Shown here piece after piece: positions 33,203-42,827 of a stretch of 64,000 nucleotides of DNA. Position 1 is the first letter of the stretch, and each line of letters begins with the position of its first letter. The DNA is taken from assembly GCF_001719615.1 (NCBI RefSeq), contig NZ_MDVX01000001.1, positions 1 to 64,000 of the forward strand, in the 5' to 3' direction. Below the pieces are notes generated by a model that saw only the letters and a program-made list of their open reading frames with translations, searched no databases and was not told the DNA's origin. Both the position numbers and the translations under genes were made by a program. The stretch comes from Neptunicoccus sediminis (GTDB lineage Bacteria; Pseudomonadota; Alphaproteobacteria; Rhodobacterales; Rhodobacteraceae).

Positions 33203-34189
33203 ATGAAAGCGAATTTTTTAACGACCGCCGCGGCGCTGGCAGCCCTTTGTCTGGGCGGTGCAGCACAGGCCAAAGAACTGCGACTGTCCCATCAATGGTC
33301 CAACAAGGACGTGCGCCACAAGGTGGCCGAGATTGTTGCCAACGAAGTTGCCGCCGCCGATGTGGATCTGGACATCAAGATTTTCGGGTCCAAATCCCTG
33401 TTCAAACCGCGCGAGCAGTATCGCCCGCTCAGCCGTGGCCAGCTTGATATGACGGTGCTTCCGCTCAGCTATGCAGGGGGCCAACAACCGGCCTTCAACC
33501 TGACGCTGATGCCCGGCCTGGTGAAAAACCACGATCATGCCGCCCGCCTTTCCAATTCTCCGTTTATGGAGGCGCTTGAAGAGAAAATGGCCGGCGACGA
33601 TGTAATGGTTCTGGTGCATGGCTATCTGGCGGGCGGTTTTGTCGGCAAGGACAAATGCATCACCAAACCGGCTGACGTAGAAGGGTTGCAAACCCGCGCA
33701 GCGGGCAAGGCCTTTGAACAGATGCTGGCGGGTGCAGGGGCGTCCATCGCGTCTATGGCATCATCCGAGATTTACAACGCCATGCAAACCGGCGTTCTGA
33801 ACGCGGCCAATACGTCTTCGTCTTCTTTTGTGTCCTACCGGATTTACGAACAGGCGAAATGCTACACCCCTGCGGGTGATGTGGCGCTTTGGTTCATGTA
33901 TCAGCCGCTGCTGATGAACAAATCCACGTTTGACGATCTGAATGAAGCCCAGCAAAAGGCCCTGCTCGACGCATCCGCCAAGGCCGAAGCCTATTATCTG
34001 GAAGAAGCCAAGAAACAGGACGCAGCCTCTGTAAAGGTATTTGAGGATGCAGGCGTAGAAATTGCCCAGATGTCGCAGGAAGATTTCGACGCCTGGCGCG
34101 CCATTGCGCAGGAAACCTCTTACAAGCAGTTTGTGACCGAAGTACCGGACGGGCAAGCGCTTCTCGATATGGCGCTGGCTGTAGAATAA
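33203..34189 (+). CDS. matP: TRAP transporter substrate-binding protein, probably for malonate
   Basis: This 328-residue DctP-family protein has a signal peptide (cut near AAQAKE, about residue 24) and family features such as LRLSHQWSNKD at the mature start and the central region around Arg in LQTRAAGKAFEQML, the arginine that binds the carboxylate in DctP proteins. GGGAGGAATATC precedes ATG 33203. It opens an operon ending in malonyl-CoA enzymes, so malonate is the likely substrate, as for MatPQM of rhizobia. Confidence 0.82.
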   Translation: MKANFLTTAAALAALCLGGAAQAKELRLSHQWSNKDVRHKVAEIVANEVAAADVDLDIKIFGSKSLFKPREQYRPLSRGQLDMTVLPLSYAGGQQPAFNLTLMPGLVKNHDHAARLSNSPFMEALEEKMAGDDVMVLVHGYLAGGFVGKDKCITKPADVEGLQTRAAGKAFEQMLAGAGASIASMASSEIYNAMQTGVLNAANTSSSSFVSYRIYEQAKCYTPAGDVALWFMYQPLLMNKSTFDDLNEAQQKALLDASAKAEAYYLEEAKKQDAASVKVFEDAGVEIAQMSQEDFDAWRAIAQETSYKQFVTEVPDGQALLDMALAVE

Positions 34190-34274
34190 GCCACAACCGT
34201 TCAGGCAGCGGCGCGTTCGCTGCCTGACACACAGACCTCTCCGGATCGCCCCACATAACGCAAGGACGCTTTAC

Positions 34275-34826
34275 ATGGCTGGCCATACCCCTTCTGCTGC
34301 GACATCCCAGACGGGCAGCAATGCTTTTCTGCGCGCTGTTGCCGCCCTCTCCACCCTGTCCGGCTGGATCTCTGCCGCGATGATTGTCGCCGCTGTTGCG
34401 ATCACCTGTCAGATGATTGTCGTGCGCTTTGTGCTGAACGGTTCCACCGTCTGGCAGACCGAAGCGGTGATCTATCTGGCCATTGCCGCGACGCTGATCG
34501 GCCTGCCCTATGTGCAGCGATTGCGTGGTCATGTGAATGTGGATCTGGTGCCGCTGGCCCTGCCGAAAAGGGCACGGTTTGTTCTGTGTATCTGCACGCT
34601 CAGCCTGACCATTGCGATGGTTTGCGTCATGCTGTGGTACGGGTTCGAGTTTTGGCATCTCGCGTATGAGCGTAACTGGAAGTCCGACACGATCTGGGGC
34701 GTGCGTCTGTGGATTCCCTATATGGCGCTGCCCGTAGGCTTTGCCCTTTTCCTGTTGCAACTGATTGCCGATCTTGTGGCTGTCATCCTTAAAATCGATC
34801 AACCTTTCGGACTGGAGGACAGCTGA
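34275..34826 (+). CDS. matQ: TRAP transporter small permease (DctQ type)
   Basis: This 183-residue membrane protein has four hydrophobic segments (about 30-55, 65-85, 100-125 and 150-172) with the DctQ-like pattern WQTEAVIYLAIAATLIGLPYVQRLRGHVNVD. It forms the small subunit of the TRAP pump. It ends directly against the large-permease start (stop 34824-34826, start 34827). An 85-bp gap separates it from matP. Confidence 0.85.
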   Translation: MAGHTPSAATSQTGSNAFLRAVAALSTLSGWISAAMIVAAVAITCQMIVVRFVLNGSTVWQTEAVIYLAIAATLIGLPYVQRLRGHVNVDLVPLALPKRARFVLCICTLSLTIAMVCVMLWYGFEFWHLAYERNWKSDTIWGVRLWIPYMALPVGFALFLLQLIADLVAVILKIDQPFGLEDS

Positions 34827-36143
34827 ATGGACCCTTTGATCCTCGGCGCTATTGTTGCCATTTCCACTATTCTTATCCTGTTTTCCGGCGTCTCTGTTGC
34901 CATCGGCCTGCTGCTGGTCTCGACCCTGTTTCTGCTGGTGTTTGACGGCGTCCGCTCGCTTGAACTGCTGCCGGAAATCCTGTTTGGCAAACTTGACAAC
35001 TTTGCACTGCTGTCGATCCCGATGTTCATCATCATGGGCTCTTCTATCGCCTCAACCCGCGCAGGCGCCGATCTGTATGAGGCATTGGAGCGCTGGCTGA
35101 CCCGCTTGCCCGGTGGTCTGGTGATCTCCAACCTCGGGGCTTGTGCGCTGTTTGCTGCGATGTCCGGTTCCAGCCCTGCCACCTGTGCCGCGATTGGGAA
35201 GATGGGCATCCCTGAAATGCGCAAACGGGGCTATCCTGACGGCGTGGCCGCCGGTTCCATTGCGGCAGGTGGCACGCTGGGCATCCTGATCCCGCCCTCT
35301 GTCACGATGATCGTTTATGGCATCGCCACGGAATCCTCTATCGGGCGGCTGTTTCTGGCGGGCGTTATACCGGGGCTGATGCTGGTGCTGCTGTTCATGA
35401 TCTGGTCGCTTTATTCCACTTGGGCGTCGGGCAATAAATCCCTGCTCAGCACCCGCAGCTATTCGTGGAAGGAACGCTTGGAAATCCTGCCCCGTGTGCT
35501 GCCATTTCTGCTGATCATTCTGGGGGTGCTTTACGCCATGTACGGCGGCGTTGCGACACCGTCCGAAACTGCGGCTGTCGGGGCGCTGCTGTGTCTGGTC
35601 ATCGCCATGGTGATCTACAGGTTGTGGAATCCCAAAGACCTTTGGGTGGTTCTGCGGGACAGCACACGGGAGAGCGTGATGATCCTGTTCATCATCGCCG
35701 CCGCCGGTGTGTTTTCTTATATGCTGTCAAGCCTGTTCATCACCCAGTCCATTGCCGAATGGATCGGCACGCTGGAAGTGAACCGCTGGGTTCTGATGGC
35801 TGCTGTGAACGTCTTTCTGCTGATCGCGGGTTTCTTTTTGCCACCCGTTGCGGTGATCCTGATGGCCGCGCCGATCTTGTTGCCGATTATCACCGCTGCC
35901 GGTTTTGATCCGATCTGGTTCGCGGTTGTACTAACCATCAATATGGAAATCGGCCTGATTTCCCCGCCGGTGGGTCTGAACCTTTACGTGATCAACGGCA
36001 TCGCGCCTGAAATTTCGCTCAAGACCATTCTGATGGGGTCTCTGCCCTATGTGGGCTGTATGGTGCTGGCGATTATCCTGCTGTGCCTGTTTCCCGGCCT
36101 TGCCACATGGTTGCCCGATGCGGTGATGGGGGTCGCGAGATGA
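34827..36143 (+). CDS. matM: TRAP transporter large permease (DctM type)
   Basis: This 438-residue DctM-family protein has about twelve hydrophobic segments and the signatures MSGSSPATCAAIGKMGIPEM (about 112-131) and GGTLGILIPPSVTMI (about 148-162). It forms the transport path and uses a sodium gradient. It overlaps the malonyl-CoA decarboxylase gene by ATGA, a tight tie between uptake and use of the substrate. Confidence 0.88.
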   Translation: MDPLILGAIVAISTILILFSGVSVAIGLLLVSTLFLLVFDGVRSLELLPEILFGKLDNFALLSIPMFIIMGSSIASTRAGADLYEALERWLTRLPGGLVISNLGACALFAAMSGSSPATCAAIGKMGIPEMRKRGYPDGVAAGSIAAGGTLGILIPPSVTMIVYGIATESSIGRLFLAGVIPGLMLVLLFMIWSLYSTWASGNKSLLSTRSYSWKERLEILPRVLPFLLIILGVLYAMYGGVATPSETAAVGALLCLVIAMVIYRLWNPKDLWVVLRDSTRESVMILFIIAAAGVFSYMLSSLFITQSIAEWIGTLEVNRWVLMAAVNVFLLIAGFFLPPVAVILMAAPILLPIITAAGFDPIWFAVVLTINMEIGLISPPVGLNLYVINGIAPEISLKTILMGSLPYVGCMVLAIILLCLFPGLATWLPDAVMGVAR

Positions 36144-37396
36144 GCTTTTTCTCTGAAATGGTCGCGACCGTTTTTGAAAGACGCTACAAGCGCGGCCTTC
36201 TGAAAGATGCGGACGGGCGGTCCTTGGAGGATTTGTCCGAGGCCCTGCTTAGCAGTCAGGGAGAAGTCTCGGGTGCGACACTGGCGCGGAGCATTCTGGA
36301 CCGCTACGCCCGCCTGACGCCGGATGAAAAACACCAGTTTTTCACCTTTATGGCCAAGGGTCTGGAGATTGATCCGGATACCGTTGTCTCAACGCTGAAC
36401 GCCTATAAAGCCGCGCCTTCCAAGCAAAGCTACCGCGATTTCGCCACGGCTTGTGAACCCCGCCGGCAAGAACTTGCACGTCGGATGAATCAGGTGCCCG
36501 GTGCTACGGCGCAACTGGTGGCCATGCGAAACGACCTGCTAAAGCTGATGCGCAAAGACCCCGCGCTAGAGCCGGTGGACGTGGATTTCAAACATCTGTT
36601 TTCCTCATGGTTTAACCGCGGCTTTCTGGTGCTGCGCCCGATCAGCTGGAGCAGTCCTGCCGATATTCTGGAAAAGATCATCGCCTATGAAGCGGTCCAT
36701 GCGATTGACAGTTGGGACGACCTGCGCCGCCGCCTGAAACCCACCGATCGACGCTGCTTCGGCTTTTTCCACCCTGCAATGGCCGAAGAGCCGCTGATTT
36801 TTGTTGAGGTCGCCCTGACACGGGGCATCCCTGACTCTGTTCAAGACCTGCTGGCCGATGGCCGCACAACGATAGAGGCTGAAGACGCGGATACGGCCGT
36901 GTTCTATTCGATTTCCAACTGTCAGACGGGCCTTGCAGGAATATCCTTTGGCAACTCTCTGATCAAACAGGTGGTTTCGGATTTGTCACAGGAACTGCCC
37001 GGCCTGTCTACATTTGTAACCCTTTCGCCCATTCCCGCGCTGAACGGCTGGCTGGAAAACCAGAATGCAGACATAAAACTTGCACAAGAAAATCCGGCGG
37101 AAACTGCGGCGCATTACCTGCTGGAAGCGAAACGGTCGGACGGTATGCCCTATGATCCGGTCGCCCGCTTCCATCTGGGCAATGGTGCGATGGTGCATAA
37201 GGTTCACGCGGGGGCCGATACCTCGGCCAACGGGCTGAAACAATCGGGCGGGACGATGGTAAATTACCTTTACGATATTCAGAAAATTTCGCAAAACCAC
37301 GAGCAATTCGTAGGACAGAAAACCGTCGTAGCCTCGGGCGAGGTGCGCCAGATGGCGGCCGCCGGATCTGCGATCAGGACAGGAGACCGACCATGA
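36140..37396 (+). CDS. matA: Malonyl-CoA decarboxylase
   Basis: This 418-residue protein is a full-length malonyl-CoA decarboxylase, with an N-terminal helical domain (about 1-150) and a GNAT-like catalytic domain. In the latter, FVTLSPIPALNGWL (about 292-305), the segment H-x-G-N-G-A near FHLGNGAMVHKVHAGAD and the ASxNGLKQSGGTMVNYLYD region are family hallmarks. It turns malonyl-CoA into acetyl-CoA and CO2. The start overlaps the TRAP permease stop; its stop overlaps the next start, both ATGA. Confidence 0.92.
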   Translation: MSFFSEMVATVFERRYKRGLLKDADGRSLEDLSEALLSSQGEVSGATLARSILDRYARLTPDEKHQFFTFMAKGLEIDPDTVVSTLNAYKAAPSKQSYRDFATACEPRRQELARRMNQVPGATAQLVAMRNDLLKLMRKDPALEPVDVDFKHLFSSWFNRGFLVLRPISWSSPADILEKIIAYEAVHAIDSWDDLRRRLKPTDRRCFGFFHPAMAEEPLIFVEVALTRGIPDSVQDLLADGRTTIEAEDADTAVFYSISNCQTGLAGISFGNSLIKQVVSDLSQELPGLSTFVTLSPIPALNGWLENQNADIKLAQENPAETAAHYLLEAKRSDGMPYDPVARFHLGNGAMVHKVHAGADTSANGLKQSGGTMVNYLYDIQKISQNHEQFVGQKTVVASGEVRQMAAAGSAIRTGDRP

Positions 37397-38910
37397 ACAA
37401 CCCGCTGTACGACACTTTTTTCGGCAAGCATCGCGGCAAGACCACACCGTTTCTGCGGCTGGCGGACGGCACGGTCATCACCCATGACGGTTTTTTGCAA
37501 ACCGCTGCGCAATACGCCAACCTGCTGACCGATCTTGGCGTAAAGGCGGGCGACAGAATTGCGGTCCAGATTGCCAAATCGCCGCAATCGCTCGCGGTTT
37601 ATTGCGCTTGTGTGCAGGCGGGAATCATTTTTCTGCCTCTGAATACGGCCTATACCGCCGAAGAAGTGTCTTACTTTGTCGAAAACAGCGGTGCCCGCGT
37701 TTTGCTCTGCGATGAAAGCCGCGCAGGTGATCTTAACAGCGTTGCCAAAGCCGCCAACGCCATACTGGAAACCCTGAATGGCGACGGCAGCGGATCATTC
37801 ACCACCAAAGCGGTTGAGCATCCGGTGCGCTTTGACACTGTGGCGCGGGGCGAGGATGATCTGGCCGCTTTCCTTTACACTTCGGGCACCACCGGACGCT
37901 CCAAAGGGGCGATGCTGACACAGGCCAACCTGATGTCCAATGCGAAAACACTGGCGGAAGAATGGCGTTTTACCGAACAGGATGTGCTGCTGCACGCCTT
38001 GCCGATATTCCACACCCACGGGCTGTTTGTGGCGACCAATATCACCCTGTTTGCCGGCGGGCAGATGATCTTTCTGCCAAAATTCGATCTGGACCAGATT
38101 CTCGCGCATATGCCGGATGCGACCACCATGATGGGCGTGCCGACTTTCTACACCCGTCTGCTGGATGATGCGCGGTTCACCAAGGATCTGGCTCAACATA
38201 TGCGCCTGTTCGTGTCCGGGTCTGCCCCCCTGCTGGCGGAAACCCATGTGGCCTTTGAGACCCGCACCGGCCACCGGATTCTGGAACGCTATGGCATGAC
38301 GGAAACCAATATGAACACCTCCAACCCTTATGACGGGGAACGCCGCGCAGGAACGGTCGGATTTGCCCTGCCGGGTGTGGAGGTGAAAATCACCGATGCC
38401 GACACCGGCGAGATCCTGCCCCAAGGCGAGATCGGCCAGATCGAAGTGCGCGGACCCAATGTGTTCAAAGGCTACTGGCAGATGCCGGAAAAGACCGCCG
38501 AAGAACTGCGCGAGGACGGATTTTTCATCACGGGCGATCTGGGGCAGTTCGATGCGGACGGCTATTTGCAGATTGTCGGGCGCAACAAGGATCTGATCAT
38601 TTCGGGCGGATACAACATCTATCCGAAAGAAATCGAACTGCTGCTGGACGAAGAGGAAGGTGTGCTGGAAAGCGCTGTCATCGGCGTGCCCCATCCCGAC
38701 TTTGGCGAGACTGTTGTAGGGATTCTGGTGCCACGGGCGGGGGTGGAGCTTGATCTTGACCGGATCAAGGCCAGCGTTGGCACGTCTCTGGCGCGGTTCA
38801 AACAGCCGCAAAAGCTGATTGTGCTGCCCGAACTGCCGCGCAACACAATGGGTAAGGTGCAAAAAAAGGCGCTGCGAGAGGATTACGCAGAGCTGTTCGC
38901 CGCCAAGTGA
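37393..38910 (+). CDS. matB: Malonyl-CoA synthetase
   Basis: This 505-residue AMP-forming acyl-CoA synthetase activates malonate with ATP and CoA. It has the P-loop YTSGTTGRSKGAM (about 161-173), ERYGMTETNM, the GDLGQFDADGY hinge region and the C-terminal lysine in MGKVQKKALRE. The coupling with matA and a TRAP transporter makes it MatB rather than a general ligase. Its product feeds MatA, or fatty-acid and polyketide synthesis. A strong terminator follows. Confidence 0.92.
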   Translation: MNNPLYDTFFGKHRGKTTPFLRLADGTVITHDGFLQTAAQYANLLTDLGVKAGDRIAVQIAKSPQSLAVYCACVQAGIIFLPLNTAYTAEEVSYFVENSGARVLLCDESRAGDLNSVAKAANAILETLNGDGSGSFTTKAVEHPVRFDTVARGEDDLAAFLYTSGTTGRSKGAMLTQANLMSNAKTLAEEWRFTEQDVLLHALPIFHTHGLFVATNITLFAGGQMIFLPKFDLDQILAHMPDATTMMGVPTFYTRLLDDARFTKDLAQHMRLFVSGSAPLLAETHVAFETRTGHRILERYGMTETNMNTSNPYDGERRAGTVGFALPGVEVKITDADTGEILPQGEIGQIEVRGPNVFKGYWQMPEKTAEELREDGFFITGDLGQFDADGYLQIVGRNKDLIISGGYNIYPKEIELLLDEEEGVLESAVIGVPHPDFGETVVGILVPRAGVELDLDRIKASVGTSLARFKQPQKLIVLPELPRNTMGKVQKKALREDYAELFAAK

Positions 38911-38933
38911 CAAGCGCAAAAGCACAGGCAAAG

Positions 38934-38958
38934 GGGCGTCGGAAACGGCGCCCTTTTT
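38934..38958 (+). terminator. Rho-independent terminator of the malonate operon
   Basis: An 8-bp stem (GGGCGTCG with CGGCGCCC, one wobble) closes a GAAA tetraloop and is followed by five T. Confidence 0.88.
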
Positions 38959-39098
38959 CGTTGCAAAGGATTCCGCGAAAATCGCAAGCTATTGTGATCC
39001 TTCAAGAAACGAGATTAAGACCCTGCAGATATGAAGCTTCATAATTGCAGGGTGATACATCCTGTGACAGCGCATCCCGTAGCACTTTGCGTCAGGGG

Positions 39099-40145
39099 TC
39101 ACTCCCACGCCGCAAGCAATTCCGGCGAGACCGCGTGATCGCTGCAAAATGCCAGCAACCGCTGCAAATCCGCATCACGCCACGCACGCTTATGGGCGCT
39201 GGAATTGTCGAACAACACCGTTGCAACGACCGTCAGAAACAGCTTTCCCAGCGCACCTACAACATAATTCTGATGACAGTCTTGCAGGCTAAAACCGGAC
39301 ACGCCGGACGCCTGTAATTGCTTGTGATAGTGCCGAATCAGATCCGTCTCACCCGCCCGCCGCTGCGCCGGCGCCAAAGAGCTGATGAGGAAATATGCCA
39401 GATCGCTACCCCCGTTGCCGCGCCCGGTAAATTGCCAGTCCAGCACAACCGCGCCCTTTGGTGTGAACAGCACATTATCCACCTGCAAATCCCGATGGAT
39501 GCAGGTCTGCGGCCCCTGCCCCAGCAATTGTGCGAACCGCTGCGGCTGTACCGCCAGTGCGTCCCCGAGCCTGCGGAACCAGTGGGGCAGGTTCTGTTGC
39601 GGCAGTATTTCCGCCAGTCGCGCAGGATAGTCTGCCCAGCACTGCGGGAAATCGAATTCCGACAACCAACCGGATTGCGCCGCCCCAACGCCCCAAAATT
39701 CTCCGTGAATCCGCGCCATCGCGGAGATTACCGAATGGGCATCCTCCAGCGGGCACCCCTTTACAAAATCTACAGACCGCGCCGTTGGAAAATCCTCCAG
39801 CAGCGTGATGCTCTGCCCTGACGCCCTGTCAAAATCCGCATATAAATACTGCGGCACAGGCAGATCCCGCCCCGATGCACAGGACCTATAAAACCCGACT
39901 TCCCGCCGGTTTGCCTGCGCCAGTGCCTTGCGAAACTCCGGCCGCCTGGCCGATAGTTTCGCGATGATTGTTGCAGGCCCGCCCGAACCGGCCCACGCCA
40001 CCCCGAGCCGGATCAGGCTCCCTCCGGTAAAGCTCTCATCCTGTCCGATGCGCTGCGCCGTGCAGGATGCTACGCTCCGGCCCAGCGCGTCGGACAACCA
40101 GTCCGGCGTGATCTCTTCCGCGTTTCGGGGGATGGGCAAGGGCAT
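39099..40145 (-). CDS. Phosphotransferase of the aminoglycoside/choline-kinase-like fold
   Basis: This 348-residue protein has the APH-type kinase core: a nucleotide region (about 30-115), the Brenner motif HRDLQVDNVLF (about 210-220) and the metal-binding VLDWQFTGRGNGGSDLAYF (about 226-244). It resembles the DUF1679/ecdysteroid-kinase-like branch rather than true antibiotic kinases. The substrate is unknown; a resistance role is not suggested by context. ATG 40145 is preferred over a TTG at 40163. It stands alone between the malonate operon and purine genes, on the minus strand with uraH, 85 bp downstream of it. Confidence 0.75.
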   Translation of the reverse strand: MPLPIPRNAEEITPDWLSDALGRSVASCTAQRIGQDESFTGGSLIRLGVAWAGSGGPATIIAKLSARRPEFRKALAQANRREVGFYRSCASGRDLPVPQYLYADFDRASGQSITLLEDFPTARSVDFVKGCPLEDAHSVISAMARIHGEFWGVGAAQSGWLSEFDFPQCWADYPARLAEILPQQNLPHWFRRLGDALAVQPQRFAQLLGQGPQTCIHRDLQVDNVLFTPKGAVVLDWQFTGRGNGGSDLAYFLISSLAPAQRRAGETDLIRHYHKQLQASGVSGFSLQDCHQNYVVGALGKLFLTVVATVLFDNSSAHKRAWRDADLQRLLAFCSDHAVSPELLAAWE

Positions 40146-40230
40146 CGGGCAACCGTCAGGCAACAGAACATTTCCGCGCAGGCTTACGCAGATTTCCGCA
40201 CCTTGACCAGCACTCCCTTGCCCCGTGCGC

Positions 40231-40587
40231 TTAGCTGCCGCGATAGGTGGAATATCCGAACGGGCTTAGCAACAGCGGCACGTGGTAGTGGGCATCTGCA
40301 TCATCCATGCCAAACCGGATCGGAATTTCATCCAGAAACAGAACCTCCCCCGCGGCCACGCCGCAGGCCCGCAAATAGTCCCCGGCATAAAACACCAGTT
40401 CATAGGTTCCGGTCTTGAAACTGTCAGAAGGCAGGATCGGCGCATCTGTGCGACCGTCGTCATTGGTTGCCATCTCAACCACCAGTTCCCGCGCCGTACC
40501 GGACAGACGATAGAGCGCGATCTTGATGCCCTCGGCGGGAACCCCGCGTGCTGTGTCCAAAACATGTGTCGATAGCCATCCAGCCAT
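40231..40587 (-). CDS. uraH: 5-Hydroxyisourate hydrolase
   Basis: This 118-residue transthyretin-like protein has the N-terminal LSTHVLD (about 5-11) and the C-terminal [18 protein letters not shown], the signature of HIU hydrolases, with His and Arg of the active site. It turns 5-hydroxyisourate into OHCU in urate breakdown. AAAGGG lies upstream of ATG 40587. The next enzyme, OHCU decarboxylase, is fused to allantoinase on the divergent gene at 40762. Confidence 0.92.
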   Translation of the reverse strand: MAGWLSTHVLDTARGVPAEGIKIALYRLSGTARELVVEMATNDDGRTDAPILPSDSFKTGTYELVFYAGDYLRACGVAAGEVLFLDEIPIRFGMDDADAHYHVPLLLSPFGYSTYRGS

Positions 40588-40761
40588 GCCGTGCCCTTTC
40601 TGTGCAAACCTGAAACCCTGCTGCCTATTCAACCACCTCGCAGGCGGTGGCGCAAAGGCATTTCTGCGGCCAAACAGAACAGCAGTTTCAATCTTTTTTT
40701 GATAAACCTGACTGGCATTTTCGTATAGTTTGGCAAAGAAACACCAAAAAGAAGTCTGATC

Positions 40762-42180
40762 ATGAACCGATATTCACGCAATATGCAGGGCTACGGCCCA
40801 AATCCGCCTGTCGCAAACTGGCCGAACGATGCCAAAATCGCGGTTCAGTTTGTGATTAACTACGAAGAGGGCGGCGAAAACTGTCTGCTTCACGGGGATG
40901 CCGCATCCGAGGCTTTCCTGTCCGAAGTGGTCGGCGCCCAGCCCTGGGTGGGGCAGCGTCACTGGAACATGGAGAGCATGTATGAATATGGCGCACGGGC
41001 CGGTTTCTGGCGGCTGCACCGTCTGTTCACAGGGGCCGACATTCCGGTCACGGTCTACGGCGTGGCGACGGCGCTGGCCCGCTCCCCACATCAGGTGGCG
41101 GCAATGCAATCCGCCGATTGGGAAATCGCCTCCCACGGTCTGAAATGGATCGAATACAAGGATTACGAAAAAGAAGCCGAACGTGCCGATCTGGAAGAAG
41201 CCGTGCGCCTTCACACCGAAGTCACAGGCGAGCGTCCGCTTGGCTGGTACACGGGGCGCTGTTCATCCAATACGGTAGACATCGTGTCCGAAGAGGGTGG
41301 CTTTGACTATTGCTCTGACACCTATGACGACGATCTGCCCTACTGGCGGGAACATGAGGGCCGTGACCAGCTTATCATTCCCTACACTCTGGACGCCAAT
41401 GACATGCGGTTTGCATCGGCGCAGGGGTTCAACTCCGGCGACCAGTTCTTCACCTATCTGAAGGACAATTTCGACGCGCTCTATGCCGAAGGCAAGGCGG
41501 GCGCCCCCAAGATGATGACCATTGGTTTGCACTGCCGTCTGATCGGGCGGCCCGGTCGCATCCAGTCCCTGAAACGCTTTGTGGATTACGTCAAATCCCA
41601 ACAGGATGTCTGGTTTGCACGTCGAATCGACATCGCGCGGCACTGGCAGAAAAACCACCCGCCGGTCCACGTCGACATCCGCCCGACCGAAATGGACAAA
41701 CAGACGTTTGTCTCCCATTACGGCAGCATATTCGAGCATTCCCCCTGGATCGCCGAAGGCGCACATGATCTGGAGCTTGGCCCCGCCCATAACACCGCCA
41801 TCGGGTTACATTCCGCCCTGTGCCGCGTGTTCCGCAGTGCCAGTGACGAACAGCGCCTTAACGTGCTGAAAGCGCACCCTGATCTGGCGGGCAAACTTGC
41901 AGCGGCCAAACAGCTTACAGCCGAGAGCACTTCCGAACAGGCTTCGGCCGGGCTTGACGCGCTGACAGATGCAGAGCGGGAAACCTTTCAGGCGTTGAAC
42001 AGCGAATACACCGGAAAGTTCGGCTTCCCCTTCATCATTGCAGTCAAAGGGCTGACCAAGGACGATATTCTGGCAGCTTTCAAAACCCGCATTCACAACG
42101 ACCGCGACACCGAACTGGCAACCGCTTGCAAACAGGTGGAGCGGATCGCCCTGTTGCGGCTGACAGACATCCTGCCGTAA
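40762..42180 (+). CDS. puuE: Bifunctional allantoinase (PuuE type) - OHCU decarboxylase fusion
   Basis: This 472-residue protein has two domains. Residues about 1-300 form a polysaccharide-deacetylase-like, metal-independent allantoinase (PuuE) with [16 protein letters not shown] and [19 protein letters not shown]. Residues about 312-472 form OHCU decarboxylase, with [17 protein letters not shown], the catalytic histidine in HPDLAGK and [11 protein letters not shown]. It thus carries out OHCU to S-allantoin and allantoin to allantoate in one chain, next to uraH for the preceding step. Such fusions are known in proteobacteria. The gene shares its 5' region with uraH. Confidence 0.9.
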   Translation: MNRYSRNMQGYGPNPPVANWPNDAKIAVQFVINYEEGGENCLLHGDAASEAFLSEVVGAQPWVGQRHWNMESMYEYGARAGFWRLHRLFTGADIPVTVYGVATALARSPHQVAAMQSADWEIASHGLKWIEYKDYEKEAERADLEEAVRLHTEVTGERPLGWYTGRCSSNTVDIVSEEGGFDYCSDTYDDDLPYWREHEGRDQLIIPYTLDANDMRFASAQGFNSGDQFFTYLKDNFDALYAEGKAGAPKMMTIGLHCRLIGRPGRIQSLKRFVDYVKSQQDVWFARRIDIARHWQKNHPPVHVDIRPTEMDKQTFVSHYGSIFEHSPWIAEGAHDLELGPAHNTAIGLHSALCRVFRSASDEQRLNVLKAHPDLAGKLAAAKQLTAESTSEQASAGLDALTDAERETFQALNSEYTGKFGFPFIIAVKGLTKDDILAAFKTRIHNDRDTELATACKQVERIALLRLTDILP

Positions 42181-42186
42181 AGCAAT

Positions 42187-42219
42187 AATGCTCCGGCGGT
42201 CGCAAACCGCCGGAGCATT
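42187..42219. terminator. Strong hairpin between purine and Tad-type genes
   Basis: A 14-bp perfect stem (AATGCTCCGGCGGT with ACCGCCGGAGCATT) closes a 5-base loop 6 bp after the stop of the fusion gene. It also lies 47 bp past the end of the convergent TadE-like gene, so it can serve both. Confidence 0.78.
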
Positions 42220-42266
42220 TGTCAGTCTTGTAAGGGATCATACCGTCCCACTGCAATCTGTAGTGA

Positions 42267-42827
42267 TCAGCCTGACGAGTGATCCGAATTTGCCAGTTTA
42301 GAGGTAAACCGCGGGCTCATAACCAGCTTTTTCACCAGCAACCGCGCCTCTATTCCGATGTATTCCTGAAACGGCACAAACGGAATGTGGCTTTCGATCA
42401 GAATGGTGCTTTCGCCCACCTGAAGGTTCGGGAATATCTCATGCGGAATATCCTTGTTCCGCGTGAGCGCGGGATAGGTGCCAGTGCCAACGCTCCAGTC
42501 GATTTCAAGCCCGTCTTCCGTGTTGTCGATATTTGAGATCCGCATGTAGGTATCGCTGCTATCCACCCCCATAATGGAGGCAAACAGCGTGTTCATATCC
42601 TTGATGTACTGGTCGTCCACCTCTGTCTGGCGGGACAGAATATCCGCCACCGTGTAGGTGGCCTTCACCGAACGGGTCCAGGTGCTATAGGCATCAAAGA
42701 AGGTGAATGTGCCTGCAAACCAGAAGGCGACCAGCGGCAGGATAAACATAAATTCGACCATTGTCGCACCGGATTCGTCCCGTTTCAGGGCATTCAGGCG
42801 GTTTGTTAACCGTTTCAACAGTCGCAT
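42267..42827 (-). CDS. TadE-like pseudopilin, last gene of the group
   Basis: This 186-residue protein has a short basic N-terminus, then DESGATMVEFMFILPLVAFWFAG (about 18-40), the glutamate-plus-hydrophobic helix of TadE-type pseudopilins processed by a prepilin peptidase. The remainder is a periplasmic/extracellular domain. Its start overlaps the previous gene by TGATG. Its role in a Tad-type pilus is inferred from family only, since no other pilus assembly gene lies here. Confidence 0.8.
   Translation of the reverse strand: MRLLKRLTNRLNALKRDESGATMVEFMFILPLVAFWFAGTFTFFDAYSTWTRSVKATYTVADILSRQTEVDDQYIKDMNTLFASIMGVDSSDTYMRISNIDNTEDGLEIDWSVGTGTYPALTRNKDIPHEIFPNLQVGESTILIESHIPFVPFQEYIGIEARLLVKKLVMSPRFTSKLANSDHSSG

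Noticed and set aside
39099-40145. An aminoglycoside resistance gene
   Set aside because: The kinase motifs are general to the fold; the branch and the purine/malonate context do not suggest antibiotic resistance.
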